Of a DNA stretch of 64,000 bases, positions 45,032 through 53,616 are shown piece after piece. This stretch comes from Christensenellaceae bacterium (GTDB taxonomy: Bacteria > Bacillota > Clostridia > Christensenellales > UBA1242): the NCBI GenBank assembly GCA_031260975.1, contig JAISKJ010000003.1:129480-193479 (forward strand), in the 5' to 3' direction. The position numbers were made by a program, and so were the translations under genes. Each line of letters begins with the position of its first letter. Within the stretch, counting starts at the first letter, position 1. Below the pieces are notes generated by a model. That model made no database searches and had not been told where the DNA came from. It worked only from the letters and a program-made list of their open reading frames with translations.

Positions 45032-45796
45032 TTAATGATTTTTGAACCATTCCAACATATACTTTTTTGTTAATTCCGTAACTTCTTCTTCGGAAAGATA
45101 ATCTAATACCGTAACCGCACCATAACGGTTAAAGTATTTATTGAAGTCTCTGAAACAATCCGAGATACTTTTCTCACCGATTTTTTCTTTTACTCCCTTT
45201 ACGGCACGCAATACACCTCTGGCAATAGTTTTGTTCATACTGTAAGCTGTATCCGTAAAATCTTTGCAAAACTCTTGTGCGGTAAACAAAACTTCGGTTA
45301 AGTGAAACGGATTTGTATTTTTACATTCTTCATCGTAACTTATATACCCGCACCACCATAAGCGTGAAATTGCATTATAATAAATTAAAGATTGTCTTCC
45401 TCTTGTCGCAAAAAACCTTTCTTCAAAATTTATCTCTCCGTAATCCTTTTGCCATCTTGCTAAAATATAGGCGGGATAAACCATATGTGCAACTGCGGTC
45501 CACATTAAATAATTACTTGCTTGCTGGGGCGAAATCTTGTCTTTTAAGGCACTGTACAGAATTTTTACATTTGTCAAATCCTGTGAGCACTTATCGGCAT
45601 CGGATAATTTTCCGTTTTCCGTAAGAAGTGTAGGGAAATTTACATAAACCGATGAAGTTTTATAAAATTCCTGTATATCGACTTCCATAAAATATTTTTT
45701 TAACCAGTCATCGTTTTTAATATACCTATCTTTATTTTCCTTTATGTTTTCTTTTAAGTTAGAATATGCACTGTTGGTAAAGTACGGTATGTTCAT
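45032..45796 (-). CDS. DUF6339-like protein of the defence operon
   Basis: The 254-aa product is helical, with SNYLMWTAVAHMVYPAYILA, then RGRQSLIYYNAISRLWWCGY, segments I associate with the DUF6339 family often found next to methylase/ATPase genes; the assignment is from memory and needs a search. No nuclease motif is visible. Its ATG shares one base with the stop of the 313-aa gene (TAATG), and a TAGGAGG site lies inside that gene. It is the last gene of the minus-strand operon 76 aa - GHKL ATPase - 313 aa - this gene. The role is probably in the same system, but the activity is unknown. Confidence 0.7.
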   Translation of the reverse strand: MNIPYFTNSAYSNLKENIKENKDRYIKNDDWLKKYFMEVDIQEFYKTSSVYVNFPTLLTENGKLSDADKCSQDLTNVKILYSALKDKISPQQASNYLMWTAVAHMVYPAYILARWQKDYGEINFEERFFATRGRQSLIYYNAISRLWWCGYISYDEECKNTNPFHLTEVLFTAQEFCKDFTDTAYSMNKTIARGVLRAVKGVKEKIGEKSISDCFRDFNKYFNRYGAVTVLDYLSEEEVTELTKKYMLEWFKNH

Positions 45797-46737
45797 TAGT
45801 CAATACCTCCTATTCTTGATTCTTCCGTTACATTTGACCATTCTTTCATTTTTAAAGATAAGTCTTGTATAGAATCCTTTATAACATTTCCAAGAAGTTC
45901 GTTCGCCAACTTGACAGACGAGGGGATATTATTATCTTCCAAGTCAATCTCAAGTTTTTTTAAATTGGCAAGAATGGAATCTGCCCAAACTGTTCCCTTA
46001 TAAGAGGTTCTATCGGTATCTTCATCGGTTACCGTTAATTCATACTTTAATAAATCTATAGCTTCAATTATTGCGGGAAGCATTAAAGCATTTTGTAAAA
46101 ATCGCTTGATACCGAGCTTAGCAAATCTGCTGCGAATAGTATGATATTCGGTGTATTCGGCTTCGGGTAAACGAATATGTATCAATCCGTCCGAATCATC
46201 GTCTGTACTATTTGAAAATTTTATTTCAGTCTTAGAGATTTCTTTTACTAAGTCAATTATTATAATTGATGATATCTGCTTTTCCAGCTCTGATTCCAAC
46301 GGAATGAAAATTCCAGGAACATCTGCCAGAATATCGCTCTTTTTAATCTTAAAAGCTTTTTCGTGGAAATAGGCGTTGTTATGTTCTTTTAAAAGAAAAT
46401 TATCAATATTTGTTTTAGCAACAATATAAGCCGAAACTTCAATATTCCCAGACAATTCTTTTTTGTTTATGCTTACGATTATTTCTTGCTTTTGTCCGAA
46501 AATATATGCTTTTCTAAATAATGTTGCTCCGCTGATTACTCTCAAAACCACTTCGGCTTTACCGTCTTTAATCAATTCCTCTAAACCTACACACGACAAT
46601 TCATATTTTACACCGATTTCAATATTTCCAGTGTTGTCTGTACAATCTGTTATTGCGATAGAAAAACCGCAATCAACATAATCTTTTAAATATTCGTTTA
46701 ACACAGGATGCGGAAATTCAATAGCATTTCTAGCCAT
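45796..46737 (-). CDS. Unknown protein of the defence operon
   Basis: The 313-aa product has a beta-rich N-terminal half (about 1-150) and a helical C-terminal half (about 190-313, RFAKLGIKRFLQNALMLPA and onward). I recognise no domain. ATG 46737 is preceded by AAGGAGG, while a TTG at 46743 is less well placed. It overlaps the GHKL ATPase stop by 8 bp and the next gene's start by 1 bp, so it is tightly coupled in the operon. It may be a target-recognition or adaptor subunit, but that is inference from context only. Confidence 0.8.
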   Translation of the reverse strand: MARNAIEFPHPVLNEYLKDYVDCGFSIAITDCTDNTGNIEIGVKYELSCVGLEELIKDGKAEVVLRVISGATLFRKAYIFGQKQEIIVSINKKELSGNIEVSAYIVAKTNIDNFLLKEHNNAYFHEKAFKIKKSDILADVPGIFIPLESELEKQISSIIIIDLVKEISKTEIKFSNSTDDDSDGLIHIRLPEAEYTEYHTIRSRFAKLGIKRFLQNALMLPAIIEAIDLLKYELTVTDEDTDRTSYKGTVWADSILANLKKLEIDLEDNNIPSSVKLANELLGNVIKDSIQDLSLKMKEWSNVTEESRIGGID

Positions 46738-48670
46738 TTTCAACCTCCTTTGTAATTATTGTTTCAATTGCCAACGATTCCTTTGTGTCAAACTCAATAA
46801 ACACTTCGTTAAGTGTGTTGGCTTTCAAAGTTATAGGACCTATTTTATTAGCTTTGACAATTGTCTTATTCTTGTTGTATGTATAGGCAAGAATAACAAG
46901 AGGCTCTTGTCGTAAATCATCTCGTGCAGCTTGGCAACGAATATAAATATTTTCATAATCCGTAGATGAGCTTATAATAGCTTTGTAAAGATTCTCTCTA
47001 ATTTGATAAATTCGATGGTCGGTCAAATCGGGCGTCGTAATTTTCAATTTACTATCCCCAAGTGTTACGCCCTTTGTTGTACCTGTTCCCGGAGTTACCA
47101 CTTTCAAACGCTTTTTTCGGTGTCTATGTCGCTTCTTGCCGTCTTTTACTGCCGACTCATTATTCTTTACGCCCTGAGCACTGTTTGATTTTTGCAATGA
47201 GCTGCATATAAAAATTCGTCCGTTTTTATCTCTCGGGTGGTCTTTAATTTTTAAATCAGAGTTAAATTCGTCATCGCCGTTTATCCTATTGGTAGATACA
47301 TCGGCGGCGTTTGGTAAATATTCACCTATATCTCCGTCCAGACTCTCGGATATTGTTATCCTATTGTATTCATCAATAATAGTTTGAATTTCTTTCTTTA
47401 TATTATCAAGAGCTTTCTTGCACTGCAAGCTTCGCTCCTTATCTTTGATTCGTTTATAATCCCATTGATTATGTCTTTGCGGTTCCGAATCCCTTAATAA
47501 TTTACTGAGTCCGTTGTTCTTTGATTTATTTACTTCAACAACAATAAAACAACGCAATAAACTCCTTATTAATATTGCGTCTATCCTCATTCCCGTTTCA
47601 CGATAATGAACTTTATAATTTGAAAACTTATCATCAAATTTAATGTATACGGTTACATCATTTTCTTCTAAAATTTTTATTGTTCTTTTTTCGGTTGGAG
47701 CAGTCAGTGTCATATACGCTTCACGGGCAAAGACAACTTCGGCATCTGTTTTATATTTTTCCGTTAACATATTTTCTATCGTATTATTTGAAATCTCAGA
47801 TACTGGTTTTCCGTTATCAATAATACGAACTTTCAGTTTATTTTTAATAAAAGCCAAAGTAAAATTGTTTAGAAGTGCTTTTACAAATTTATCTTTCCAA
47901 TCATTCTCTTCGTCTATCTTAAAACCGACTACAATTATATCCGTTCCTATTTTTTCACGCGGAAACAAATCACGAAAATCACACTTATCGTCTGGGAAAA
48001 TCGGATGCCACTCTTTCTTGTCATCACTGATATATAAGTATTTTCCTATCCCTTGCGTTGGATTTCTTTGTTCATCATATAATGTCGCAGCCCGTGCAAC
48101 ACCTTGAAATGCTTTTCCTCCGTCTTCCGCATATGTATTGTAAAAAACCATACTGAGAGATGAATAGGCGAAAGGTGCGTTTTTCCCGATACCGAAACTT
48201 CCTCCGCCGTTGTCTCCTTTATCAACCGAAATTCCGTCCATATTAGCAAGACCTTCCCAAACAGACTTTTCATCCTGTGATTTTACACCGATTAAGCCTT
48301 TTGTATTAAAATCACGCATTATCATAAAAGGGATAGTAGTCTGACTTAGTGAAACTTTAACTCTTGCTAAAAAATCTCTGAGATTTTTGTCATCGGTACG
48401 GTCTTTCCAAAATTCTTCACATCCTTTTATCCTGTCCTCAAACTCTTTAAACAAAGCATATTTACTTTTTTCCACATTCAATAATTCAAATTCAACGATT
48501 ACCGGCTCATCGGTATGTTCGTTTTTGGCATCCAAAGAGTTTTGACATATTTCTCTAACCAAATTATCTGTAAGTTCCCTTCCTTCAAACACAGTTATTC
48601 CAGCATTTGTATATCCTTGCTTGTTTCCCGTTCCCAGCAAAGGGAAATTCCAACAAATTTTTCCTCCCAT
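46730..48670 (-). CDS. GHKL (HSP90-like) ATPase of the defence operon
   Basis: The 646-aa product opens with a GHKL nucleotide-binding domain: REICQNSLDAKNEH (the N box with Glu and Asn, about 37-50) and DNGGGSFGIGKNAPFAYSS (the glycine-rich lid, about 155-175). A transducer-like domain follows and then a long Lys/Arg-rich linker (about 500-540, KKRHRHRKKRLK), which could touch DNA. MORC/MutL/HSP90-like ATPases occur in several restriction and anti-phage systems, where they act as ATP-dependent clamps. RBS AAAGGAG precedes ATG 48670. It lies 10 bp after the 76-aa gene and overlaps the 313-aa gene. The length and domains suit a motor or clamp subunit, not a nuclease. Confidence 0.85.
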   Translation of the reverse strand: MGGKICWNFPLLGTGNKQGYTNAGITVFEGRELTDNLVREICQNSLDAKNEHTDEPVIVEFELLNVEKSKYALFKEFEDRIKGCEEFWKDRTDDKNLRDFLARVKVSLSQTTIPFMIMRDFNTKGLIGVKSQDEKSVWEGLANMDGISVDKGDNGGGSFGIGKNAPFAYSSLSMVFYNTYAEDGGKAFQGVARAATLYDEQRNPTQGIGKYLYISDDKKEWHPIFPDDKCDFRDLFPREKIGTDIIVVGFKIDEENDWKDKFVKALLNNFTLAFIKNKLKVRIIDNGKPVSEISNNTIENMLTEKYKTDAEVVFAREAYMTLTAPTEKRTIKILEENDVTVYIKFDDKFSNYKVHYRETGMRIDAILIRSLLRCFIVVEVNKSKNNGLSKLLRDSEPQRHNQWDYKRIKDKERSLQCKKALDNIKKEIQTIIDEYNRITISESLDGDIGEYLPNAADVSTNRINGDDEFNSDLKIKDHPRDKNGRIFICSSLQKSNSAQGVKNNESAVKDGKKRHRHRKKRLKVVTPGTGTTKGVTLGDSKLKITTPDLTDHRIYQIRENLYKAIISSSTDYENIYIRCQAARDDLRQEPLVILAYTYNKNKTIVKANKIGPITLKANTLNEVFIEFDTKESLAIETIITKEVENG

Positions 48671-48680
48671 ATTGTCTCCT

Positions 48681-48911
48681 TTATCTTAAACTAAATTTTT
48701 CTTCTCCCGTTTCCGAGCCCAAAAATCTGTTTTTTGTATTTCGTAATTCTCTTTCAAGAACAATAAATATTTTCTTAACATCTTCATCGGTATAATCGTA
48801 GTTTGTTTTTACCGAACAATTACCTAACAGTCTAAGCATTTCCAAAATTTTATTTGTTCTTCCTTCGGCTATTCGTATGAAACGGTCTTTTTTTGTTTCT
48901 TTTTCTTTCAT
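48681..48911 (-). CDS. 76-aa helical protein of the defence operon
   Basis: The product starts MKEKETKKDRFIRIAEGRTN and continues with two more helices (ILEMLRLLGNCSVKT and DEDVKKIFIVLERELRNT). Small proteins with RFIR.AE.RT...ALL.LGN.S motifs are often found next to methylase and ATPase genes, in my recollection; the function is unknown. The start has AAAGGAG at good spacing, and 11 further codons in frame lack an RBS. It is the first gene downstream of a strong promoter (48935-48963) and precedes the GHKL ATPase by 10 bp. An antitoxin-like or regulatory role is possible. Confidence 0.75.
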   Translation of the reverse strand: MKEKETKKDRFIRIAEGRTNKILEMLRLLGNCSVKTNYDYTDEDVKKIFIVLERELRNTKNRFLGSETGEEKFSLR

Positions 48912-48934
48912 AGTATCACTCCTTTTATATTGGG

Positions 48935-48963
48935 AGTATATCATATAATTTATATATTGTCAA
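48935..48963 (-). promoter_or_regulatory. Strong promoter for the ATPase operon
   Basis: On the minus strand TTGACA (48958-48963), a 17-bp AT-only-rich spacer and TATACT (48935-48940). It separates the transcription of the ATPase-DUF6339 unit from vsr-dcm upstream. Confidence 0.8.
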
Positions 48964-49025
48964 TATATTTTTAATATGTATAAGATATACATCATCATAT
49001 TATAAAAATAAAAGCACAGACAATT

Positions 49026-50135
49026 TTACTCTGTGCAATATATATCTAAAATACTTTTCATATATTTAGCCAATGTTTCAATAACAGGTATTGTAACGGC
49101 ATTTCCGAAAACTTTATATTTGGCTGCATCTTTTATTCCATCCGGAAAGGCGAACATATCCTTATCGTTTGTTATAAATGCATAATTGATAAATCCTTGA
49201 AGTTTTCCCCATTCTTCCGGAGTCATTACTCGGATATGTTTACTGTTCAAAGGTGTGTGTTTACCTTGAATTATTTTCCCCGCAACTCCTTTTTTTTCAT
49301 CGTATATTAAGTTTCTTTCTTTTCCGGAGCCACCTGTGGCGAGAAGGGTATTTGCAATCGGTCTCTCAATTTCTTTTGAATTTACAATTCTATAACCATA
49401 TCCGTTTCCGTTTAATTTTTGTCTTGCTTTATGTTTTTCCAATGTTTCTAAATAGCCGGAAGACATAAAATACCTATCCTTAACATCGGTATACAAAACA
49501 TCTGTTAGGCTGTTATAAACAGTGAACTCGGATTTTAACGGTAATTCAAAGTTTGAATTACCGAAGTTTTTGGCTATATCGTTTCTAAAACCCATAAGAT
49601 AAATTCGTGGACGGTTTTGAGGAACACCAAAGTTTTTAGAATTCCGCACAAGTGTTTTCGCAGAGTATACCATTTTTTTATTCTCGGTTTCCGATACTCC
49701 TATAATTTTGTATTTTAAATCTTTTGTAAGAGTATTTAATATATGTGCAATGGTATTACCGTCATCGTGTGTAAGTAAATGGTCAACATTTTCCAAGAGA
49801 AAAGCTTTTGGCTTGGTATCTCTAATGATTTCTTCAATATGATGAAAAATAATGCCTCTTTCTTCATCTTCAAACCCTTTTTGTTTACCGGCACGACTAA
49901 ATGCCTGACAAGGGAACCCAGCTAACAGAATGTCATAATCAATTTTTTTAACTTTATCTTTAAACTCGGTTTTCGTTATATCGTTGTAAGGGTCATCCCC
50001 AAATAAGTGCTTATAAATTTTGCAAGCCGTTAAATCATTTTCGGCAGACAGAACATTTACAAAATTTCCGGCTAATTCATATCCTCGCCTCATACCGCCG
50101 ATTCCGGCACACAAATCAATGGTTTTATAAGTCAT
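49026..50135 (-). CDS. dcm: DNA (cytosine-5) methyltransferase
   Basis: This enzyme methylates cytosine C5 in a specific DNA sequence. The 369-aa product has the SAM-binding DLCAGIGGMRRGYE (about 7-20), the catalytic GFPCQAFSRAG (Cys about residue 76), ENVDHL, the QNRPRIYLMGF motif and the final VFGNAVTIPVI motif, in normal order. The target-recognition part (about 190-280) gives no site by eye. ATG 50135 has AAGGAGG at a spacing of 6. It overlaps vsr by 11 bp. Together with vsr it forms a methylation and repair pair, and a restriction partner may be the ATPase operon downstream. Confidence 0.95.
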   Translation of the reverse strand: MTYKTIDLCAGIGGMRRGYELAGNFVNVLSAENDLTACKIYKHLFGDDPYNDITKTEFKDKVKKIDYDILLAGFPCQAFSRAGKQKGFEDEERGIIFHHIEEIIRDTKPKAFLLENVDHLLTHDDGNTIAHILNTLTKDLKYKIIGVSETENKKMVYSAKTLVRNSKNFGVPQNRPRIYLMGFRNDIAKNFGNSNFELPLKSEFTVYNSLTDVLYTDVKDRYFMSSGYLETLEKHKARQKLNGNGYGYRIVNSKEIERPIANTLLATGGSGKERNLIYDEKKGVAGKIIQGKHTPLNSKHIRVMTPEEWGKLQGFINYAFITNDKDMFAFPDGIKDAAKYKVFGNAVTIPVIETLAKYMKSILDIYCTE

Positions 50136-50547
50136 TCTCAACCTCCTTAAAGGCAGCTTCTATTTTATCTACGCAACTTGCCACATTTTTCTTTATCTCG
50201 TATCCCCAAAATCTTATTACCGTCCAGCCGTCTTTCTTCAATAAATCATTTACTTCTTGGTCTCTTTGAATTGTTCTCTCTATTTTCGGAATCCAAAAAT
50301 CTTGATTTGACTTGATTTCAAGTTTTTTGTTCTCCCAATCATACCCGTGCCAAAATTCACTATCGCAAAACACCGCAATTTTCTTCCCTTTAAAAACAAT
50401 ATCCGGCTTACCTGTAACATCCGTCGCATTCTTTCTGTATCTTATATTTCTTTTTCTCAGTTCCGTACGCAGAAGCAGTTCTATTTCGGAATCTTTATTT
50501 TTAACCATTCGCATATTTTTACTGATTTGTTCGGGTGTTTTTTTCAT
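50125..50547 (-). CDS. vsr: Very-short-patch repair endonuclease (Vsr)
   Basis: Vsr nicks at T:G mismatches that arise when 5-methylcytosine is deaminated. The 140-aa product starts TPEQISKNMRMVKNKDSEIE, then has TGKPDIVFKGKKIAVFCDSEFWHG, the core with the catalytic Asp and metal ligands, and ends in a helical part. The 'DSEFWHG' form differs from the E. coli 'HGCFWH' form and is common in related clostridial copies. It is encoded directly before dcm and overlaps it. Because Vsr-like folds also occur as restriction nucleases, a restriction role in this island cannot be ruled out. Confidence 0.88.
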   Translation of the reverse strand: MKKTPEQISKNMRMVKNKDSEIELLLRTELRKRNIRYRKNATDVTGKPDIVFKGKKIAVFCDSEFWHGYDWENKKLEIKSNQDFWIPKIERTIQRDQEVNDLLKKDGWTVIRFWGYEIKKNVASCVDKIEAAFKEVENDL

Positions 50548-50566
50548 CTGTCTGTTTCCTTTTTAA

Positions 50567-51892
50567 TTACCTAATACACCAAACAGCATAAAGCGGAACG
50601 CTCTTAATGTTGTTTTCAAAGCCGAAGTTTTTTGTTGAAACCCTTATTGAATATACAGGTTTAAACTGTTCTACAAACTTTGTAAGACTTCGTGAGCGAG
50701 TATTCTCCGCAGATTTGCATTCAAGTGGAATAAAATCACTTTTTAATTGTAAAATGAAATCAACTTCTGCAATGCCGGAAGATTCCCAATAATAAAGGTT
50801 ATGTTCATTTGCCGTTAACTCTTGTGCTAAGTAATTTTCTGTTATAGCACCCTTAACTTCGCCTGCCAAGTTGATGTCTGTTAATATCATTTCCGGTGTG
50901 GCGGTTAATTTTGAAGACAAAAGCCCAACATCACTTAAAAATACTTTAAAACTAAAATTATCTTTATATGCTTCCAATGGGAGTTTCATTGCATTTTTTA
51001 CAGGAACTAAATAACTAAACAACGCAATACCGGCTTTTTGCAGCCAAAGAACAGAATCTTCGTAATCTTTTGCTCTTGCTCCGCTTTTAACAATTGCGTA
51101 TTGAAATTTTTGATTTTCTTTTAAAAGTTGTGAAGGCAAACTGTTATAAACCGCTTGGTGGCGGTTCGCTTCAATTCTACTTGAATACTTAACCATATCC
51201 GTTGTGTAGTCGCTATATATTTTAATTTGTTTGCTTTTAACTAAATCAAAATCTTTTCTGTCTATATATTCCAAAACACTTGCTGGCATACCGCCGACAA
51301 CTAAGTAGGTTTTAAATAATTCTAATGCCTTACTGTGTAAGGCTTCATTCATCGGGGTGAAATTAGTGTAATGATTTTTTATTTCATCGGCAAGTTTATC
51401 AAAACCTATTGCCCATAAAAACTCTTGAAAGTTCATAGGAAACATTTTCAAATGGTCAACTTTCCCGACGGGATATGAAAAAGTCTTTCCGCTCTTATTA
51501 TCTTGTCTGTTTAGTGCTACGCCAAGTAAACTTCCAGCACAAATGATATGATATTCTGGTTCGTTTTCGCAAAAATATTTTAAACTTGTAATTGCTCTTG
51601 GACAATCTTGAATTTCATCAAAAATAATTAGAGTTGAATCCTTACTTATAGTTTTGCCCGAAGTAGCAATCAACTCCCTTAATATTCTTAAAGCGTCCAA
51701 ATCGCCTTCAAATATATTTTGTAATTTATCGTTTCCTTCAAAATTGAAATAAACATAATTGGTATAGTGCTCTCTGCCAAATTCTATCATAGAATGTGTT
51801 TTACCGATTTGTCTTGCACCGTCCAATATAAGCGGCTTTCTGTTCTTCTCATTTTTCCAATTTTGTAGTTTTGTTTCAATTAAGCGTTTCAT
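50567..51892 (-). CDS. AAA ATPase with DUF4143 domain
   Basis: The 441-aa product has an N-terminal P-loop ATPase domain: LILDGARQIGKTHSMIEFG with Walker A (about 22-40), and LIIFDEIQDCPRAITSLKY with Walker B and a DEIQD motif (about 103-120). A C-terminal DUF4143 domain follows (about 190-400). This family is common in bacteria and archaea; its function is unknown. The start ATG 51892 follows GAGGAG; the upstream 26 codons have no RBS. It lies 20 bp before vsr in the same direction and has its own regulated-looking promoter. It may or may not belong to the same system. Confidence 0.88.
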   Translation of the reverse strand: MKRLIETKLQNWKNEKNRKPLILDGARQIGKTHSMIEFGREHYTNYVYFNFEGNDKLQNIFEGDLDALRILRELIATSGKTISKDSTLIIFDEIQDCPRAITSLKYFCENEPEYHIICAGSLLGVALNRQDNKSGKTFSYPVGKVDHLKMFPMNFQEFLWAIGFDKLADEIKNHYTNFTPMNEALHSKALELFKTYLVVGGMPASVLEYIDRKDFDLVKSKQIKIYSDYTTDMVKYSSRIEANRHQAVYNSLPSQLLKENQKFQYAIVKSGARAKDYEDSVLWLQKAGIALFSYLVPVKNAMKLPLEAYKDNFSFKVFLSDVGLLSSKLTATPEMILTDINLAGEVKGAITENYLAQELTANEHNLYYWESSGIAEVDFILQLKSDFIPLECKSAENTRSRSLTKFVEQFKPVYSIRVSTKNFGFENNIKSVPLYAVWCIR

Positions 51893-51917
51893 TTTAATAC
51901 TCCTCTTTGATAGAAAC

Positions 51918-51988
51918 ATTATATCACATAAATAATTAAAGTCAAACATAAAATACACTTTTGTCAACATAAAAATGTAATTTTATGT
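51918..51988 (-). promoter_or_regulatory. Promoter with repeated operator-like motifs
   Basis: On the minus strand TTGACT (51940-51945), a 16-bp spacer and TATAAT (51918-51923). GTCAAACATAAAA (51941-51953) and GTCAACATAAAA (51963-51974) are direct repeats 22 bp apart, and ACATAAAA...TTTTATGT (51967-51988) is an inverted repeat. One copy overlaps the -35 box, so a repressor could act here. Confidence 0.6.
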
Positions 51989-51994
51989 CGTTTG

Positions 51995-52620
51995 TCAAAA
52001 AGGCATATCATCATCAAGTTCTTTTGGGTCGGTTATGGGAATTAATTTAGGAGGCAAGGGTTTTTGTTGCGTTGGTTTTGGCTGTTCGTGCTTTTGTGGC
52101 TTTAATTGATTGCCTATATCAAAATATCGTCTGCCATAGGTTTCGTAAAATAGTAGGTCATATGCTCGGCTTATGTTAGAAATCATATGTATTCGTTTTG
52201 GCTTTTTCTTAATTAAATCGTGCCAAGTTATTTGCCCATTAAGTAAGTCCATAAGGTCAATATAAAGTTCGGCGTTCTCGTCAATTTTTTCCTCGCTTGT
52301 TAAATCATCAATAGTGCTTATTCGCTCGCTTATAGGGTATAGATATTTATCCTGTTTTTTGGCATTTGGTGTATCGTGTATCAAATAATCAAATGCGGCT
52401 TGTGGGTCATAACTGGGTTTAGGGAATATAATGCCCATATCGTCCGTTGAAAATCTCTTAAACCAAGAGCCCCTTTGCGTTCTTTGAAATTGAATTAAAA
52501 AGTGATAATGAGGTTTTTTAAGTTCCTCACTATTTTCTTGTTTGTCTTTATCGTGTAAGATGTAGGCATATGCTTTAATCTCACTTGAAGATATTATTTC
52601 ATCAAGTTGTTCCCTATGAT
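51995..52620 (-). pseudogene. Plasmid-type Rep protein, 5' end lost
   Basis: The frame reads from about 52620 to the stop at 51995. It contains IKAYAYILHDKDKQ and KKPHYHFLIQFQR, the HUH-type motif of rolling-circle replication initiators (pMV158/pE194 RepB-like), and AFDYLIHDTPNAKKQDKYLY, which matches the family's 'YLTHESKDAIAKKKHVY' region. The first part of the gene is missing: the frame runs into the serine-recombinase fragment on the other strand near 52610-52620. About 207 residues remain, close to full length, but no proper start codon or RBS is visible. An ATG at 52438 would give only the last 147 residues, without the catalytic motif. Confidence 0.7.
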
Positions 52621-53169
52621 AACAAACGCCTGTGGTATAAATGTGGCAAGAAGAAAGACGGCAAAGGTGAATGTGAGAAAACCCAAATCACAAAACAGGT
52701 CCTTGAAGATTTAGTAATTAAAATAATTGTTGAAAAAGTTTTAATACCCAAAACAATAAATCAAATTGCGAAAGACATAGTGGCGAAGAACAACGAATTA
52801 AACGATCATACCAAACTTGATAATTTAGAACGAGAATTAAAAGCGGTTGCGAGTAAACTTGATAATCTAATTGAAATGGTTGCAAGCGGAATTAAAAGCG
52901 ACACCACGAAAGATAAGATTTTAGAATACGAAAGCAGAAAAGCAGAACTACAATTTGAAATTGCCGAAGAAAAGTTAAATATCCCAATAACCCTAACCGA
53001 AGATATGATTTTATTTTGGCTTGAAAGTTTTGTCAGTGGCGACATAAACGACCCCGATTTTAGAGAACGACTTATAGATTGCTTTGTTTGTAAAATTATT
53101 CTCTACAACGACAAAATCATAATCGTATTTAACATTAAAGGCAGAGATAACAAAAAAACTCACTATTGA
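52612..53169 (+). pseudogene. C-terminal fragment of a large serine recombinase
   Basis: The fragment starts at about YDNKRLWYKCGKKKDGKGEC (part of the recombinase zinc-ribbon domain), continues through the long coiled coil with KLDNLERELKAVASKLDN, and ends with FNIKGRDNKKTHY-stop. The catalytic serine domain and the DNA-binding domain before it are absent. The 5' break coincides with the loss of the Rep gene's 5' end on the other strand, so a rearrangement joined them. The 3' part lies 50 bp from tRNA-Gly and has a second homologous remnant at 44840-44908. Confidence 0.8.
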
Positions 53170-53220
53170 AGAGATAGTGAGCGAATTTGATGGAATTGAC
53201 CATTCCGATTTTGAACAACA

Positions 53221-53294
53221 TGGAGCGGGTGAAGGGAATCGGACCCTCGCAACCAGCTTGGAAGGCTGGGGCTCTACCACTGAGCTACACCCGC
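53221..53294 (-). tRNA. tRNA-Gly (anticodon TCC)
   Basis: The 74-nt minus-strand gene begins GCGGGTGTAGCTCAGTGG and ends ACCCGCTCCA with CCA encoded. The acceptor stem, D-arm, anticodon loop (CTTCCAA) and T-arm (GGTCCGATTCC) are visible. Its 3' end touches the recombinase-linked repeat, whose last bases include ATGGAGC, also present at 44944-44950. Confidence 0.93.
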
Positions 53295-53332
53295 AGAATT
53301 ATAAGGTTTAAATAAAAATTAAGCGTGTCAAT

Positions 53333-53361
53333 ACTATACCATAAGTTTGCTGAACTGTCAA
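53333..53361 (-). promoter_or_regulatory. tRNA-Gly promoter
   Basis: On the minus strand TTGACA (53356-53361), a 17-bp spacer and TATAGT (53333-53338), divergent from the tRNA-Gln promoter. Confidence 0.8.
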
Positions 53362-53381
53362 CAAAAAACGGTCTAAAGTTA

Positions 53382-53410
53382 TTGACAATGGGCCAATGTT
53401 GTGTTACAGT
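53382..53410 (+). promoter_or_regulatory. tRNA-Gln promoter
   Basis: TTGACA (53382-53387), a 17-bp spacer and TACAGT (53405-53410), 15 bp before the tRNA. Confidence 0.8.
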
Positions 53411-53424
53411 ATTATCACACACAA

Positions 53425-53499
53425 TGGGGTATAGCCAAGTGGTAAGGCACAAGACTTTGACTCTTGCATTCGTAGGTTCAAATCCTGCTACCCCAGCCA
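53425..53499 (+). tRNA. tRNA-Gln (anticodon TTG)
   Basis: The 75-nt gene begins TGGGGTATAGCCAAGTGG and ends TACCCCAGCCA with CCA encoded. The acceptor stem, the anticodon loop with TTG (ACTTTGACT) and the T-arm GGTTCAAATCC are visible. Confidence 0.95.
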
Positions 53500-53587
53500 T
53501 TGAAAATTTGTCCGATAAAGAATTTGGGTAGCATTAATAAGGCATATATACTTTCTTCTCTTTATTTAGAATTGTAAATACAAACAA

Positions 53588-53616
53588 AATGAAAAAATCG
53601 GCATATGCCGTTTTTT
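53588..53616. terminator. Bidirectional terminator
   Basis: The palindrome CGGCATATGCCG is flanked by A6 and T6. It ends the ABC exporter gene on the minus strand and would also stop tRNA-Gln read-through. Confidence 0.85.

Noticed and set aside
51967..51988. Palindrome as a terminator for the Rep remnant
   Set aside because: No T run follows on the minus strand, and it fits better as part of the operator-like repeats before the ATPase gene.
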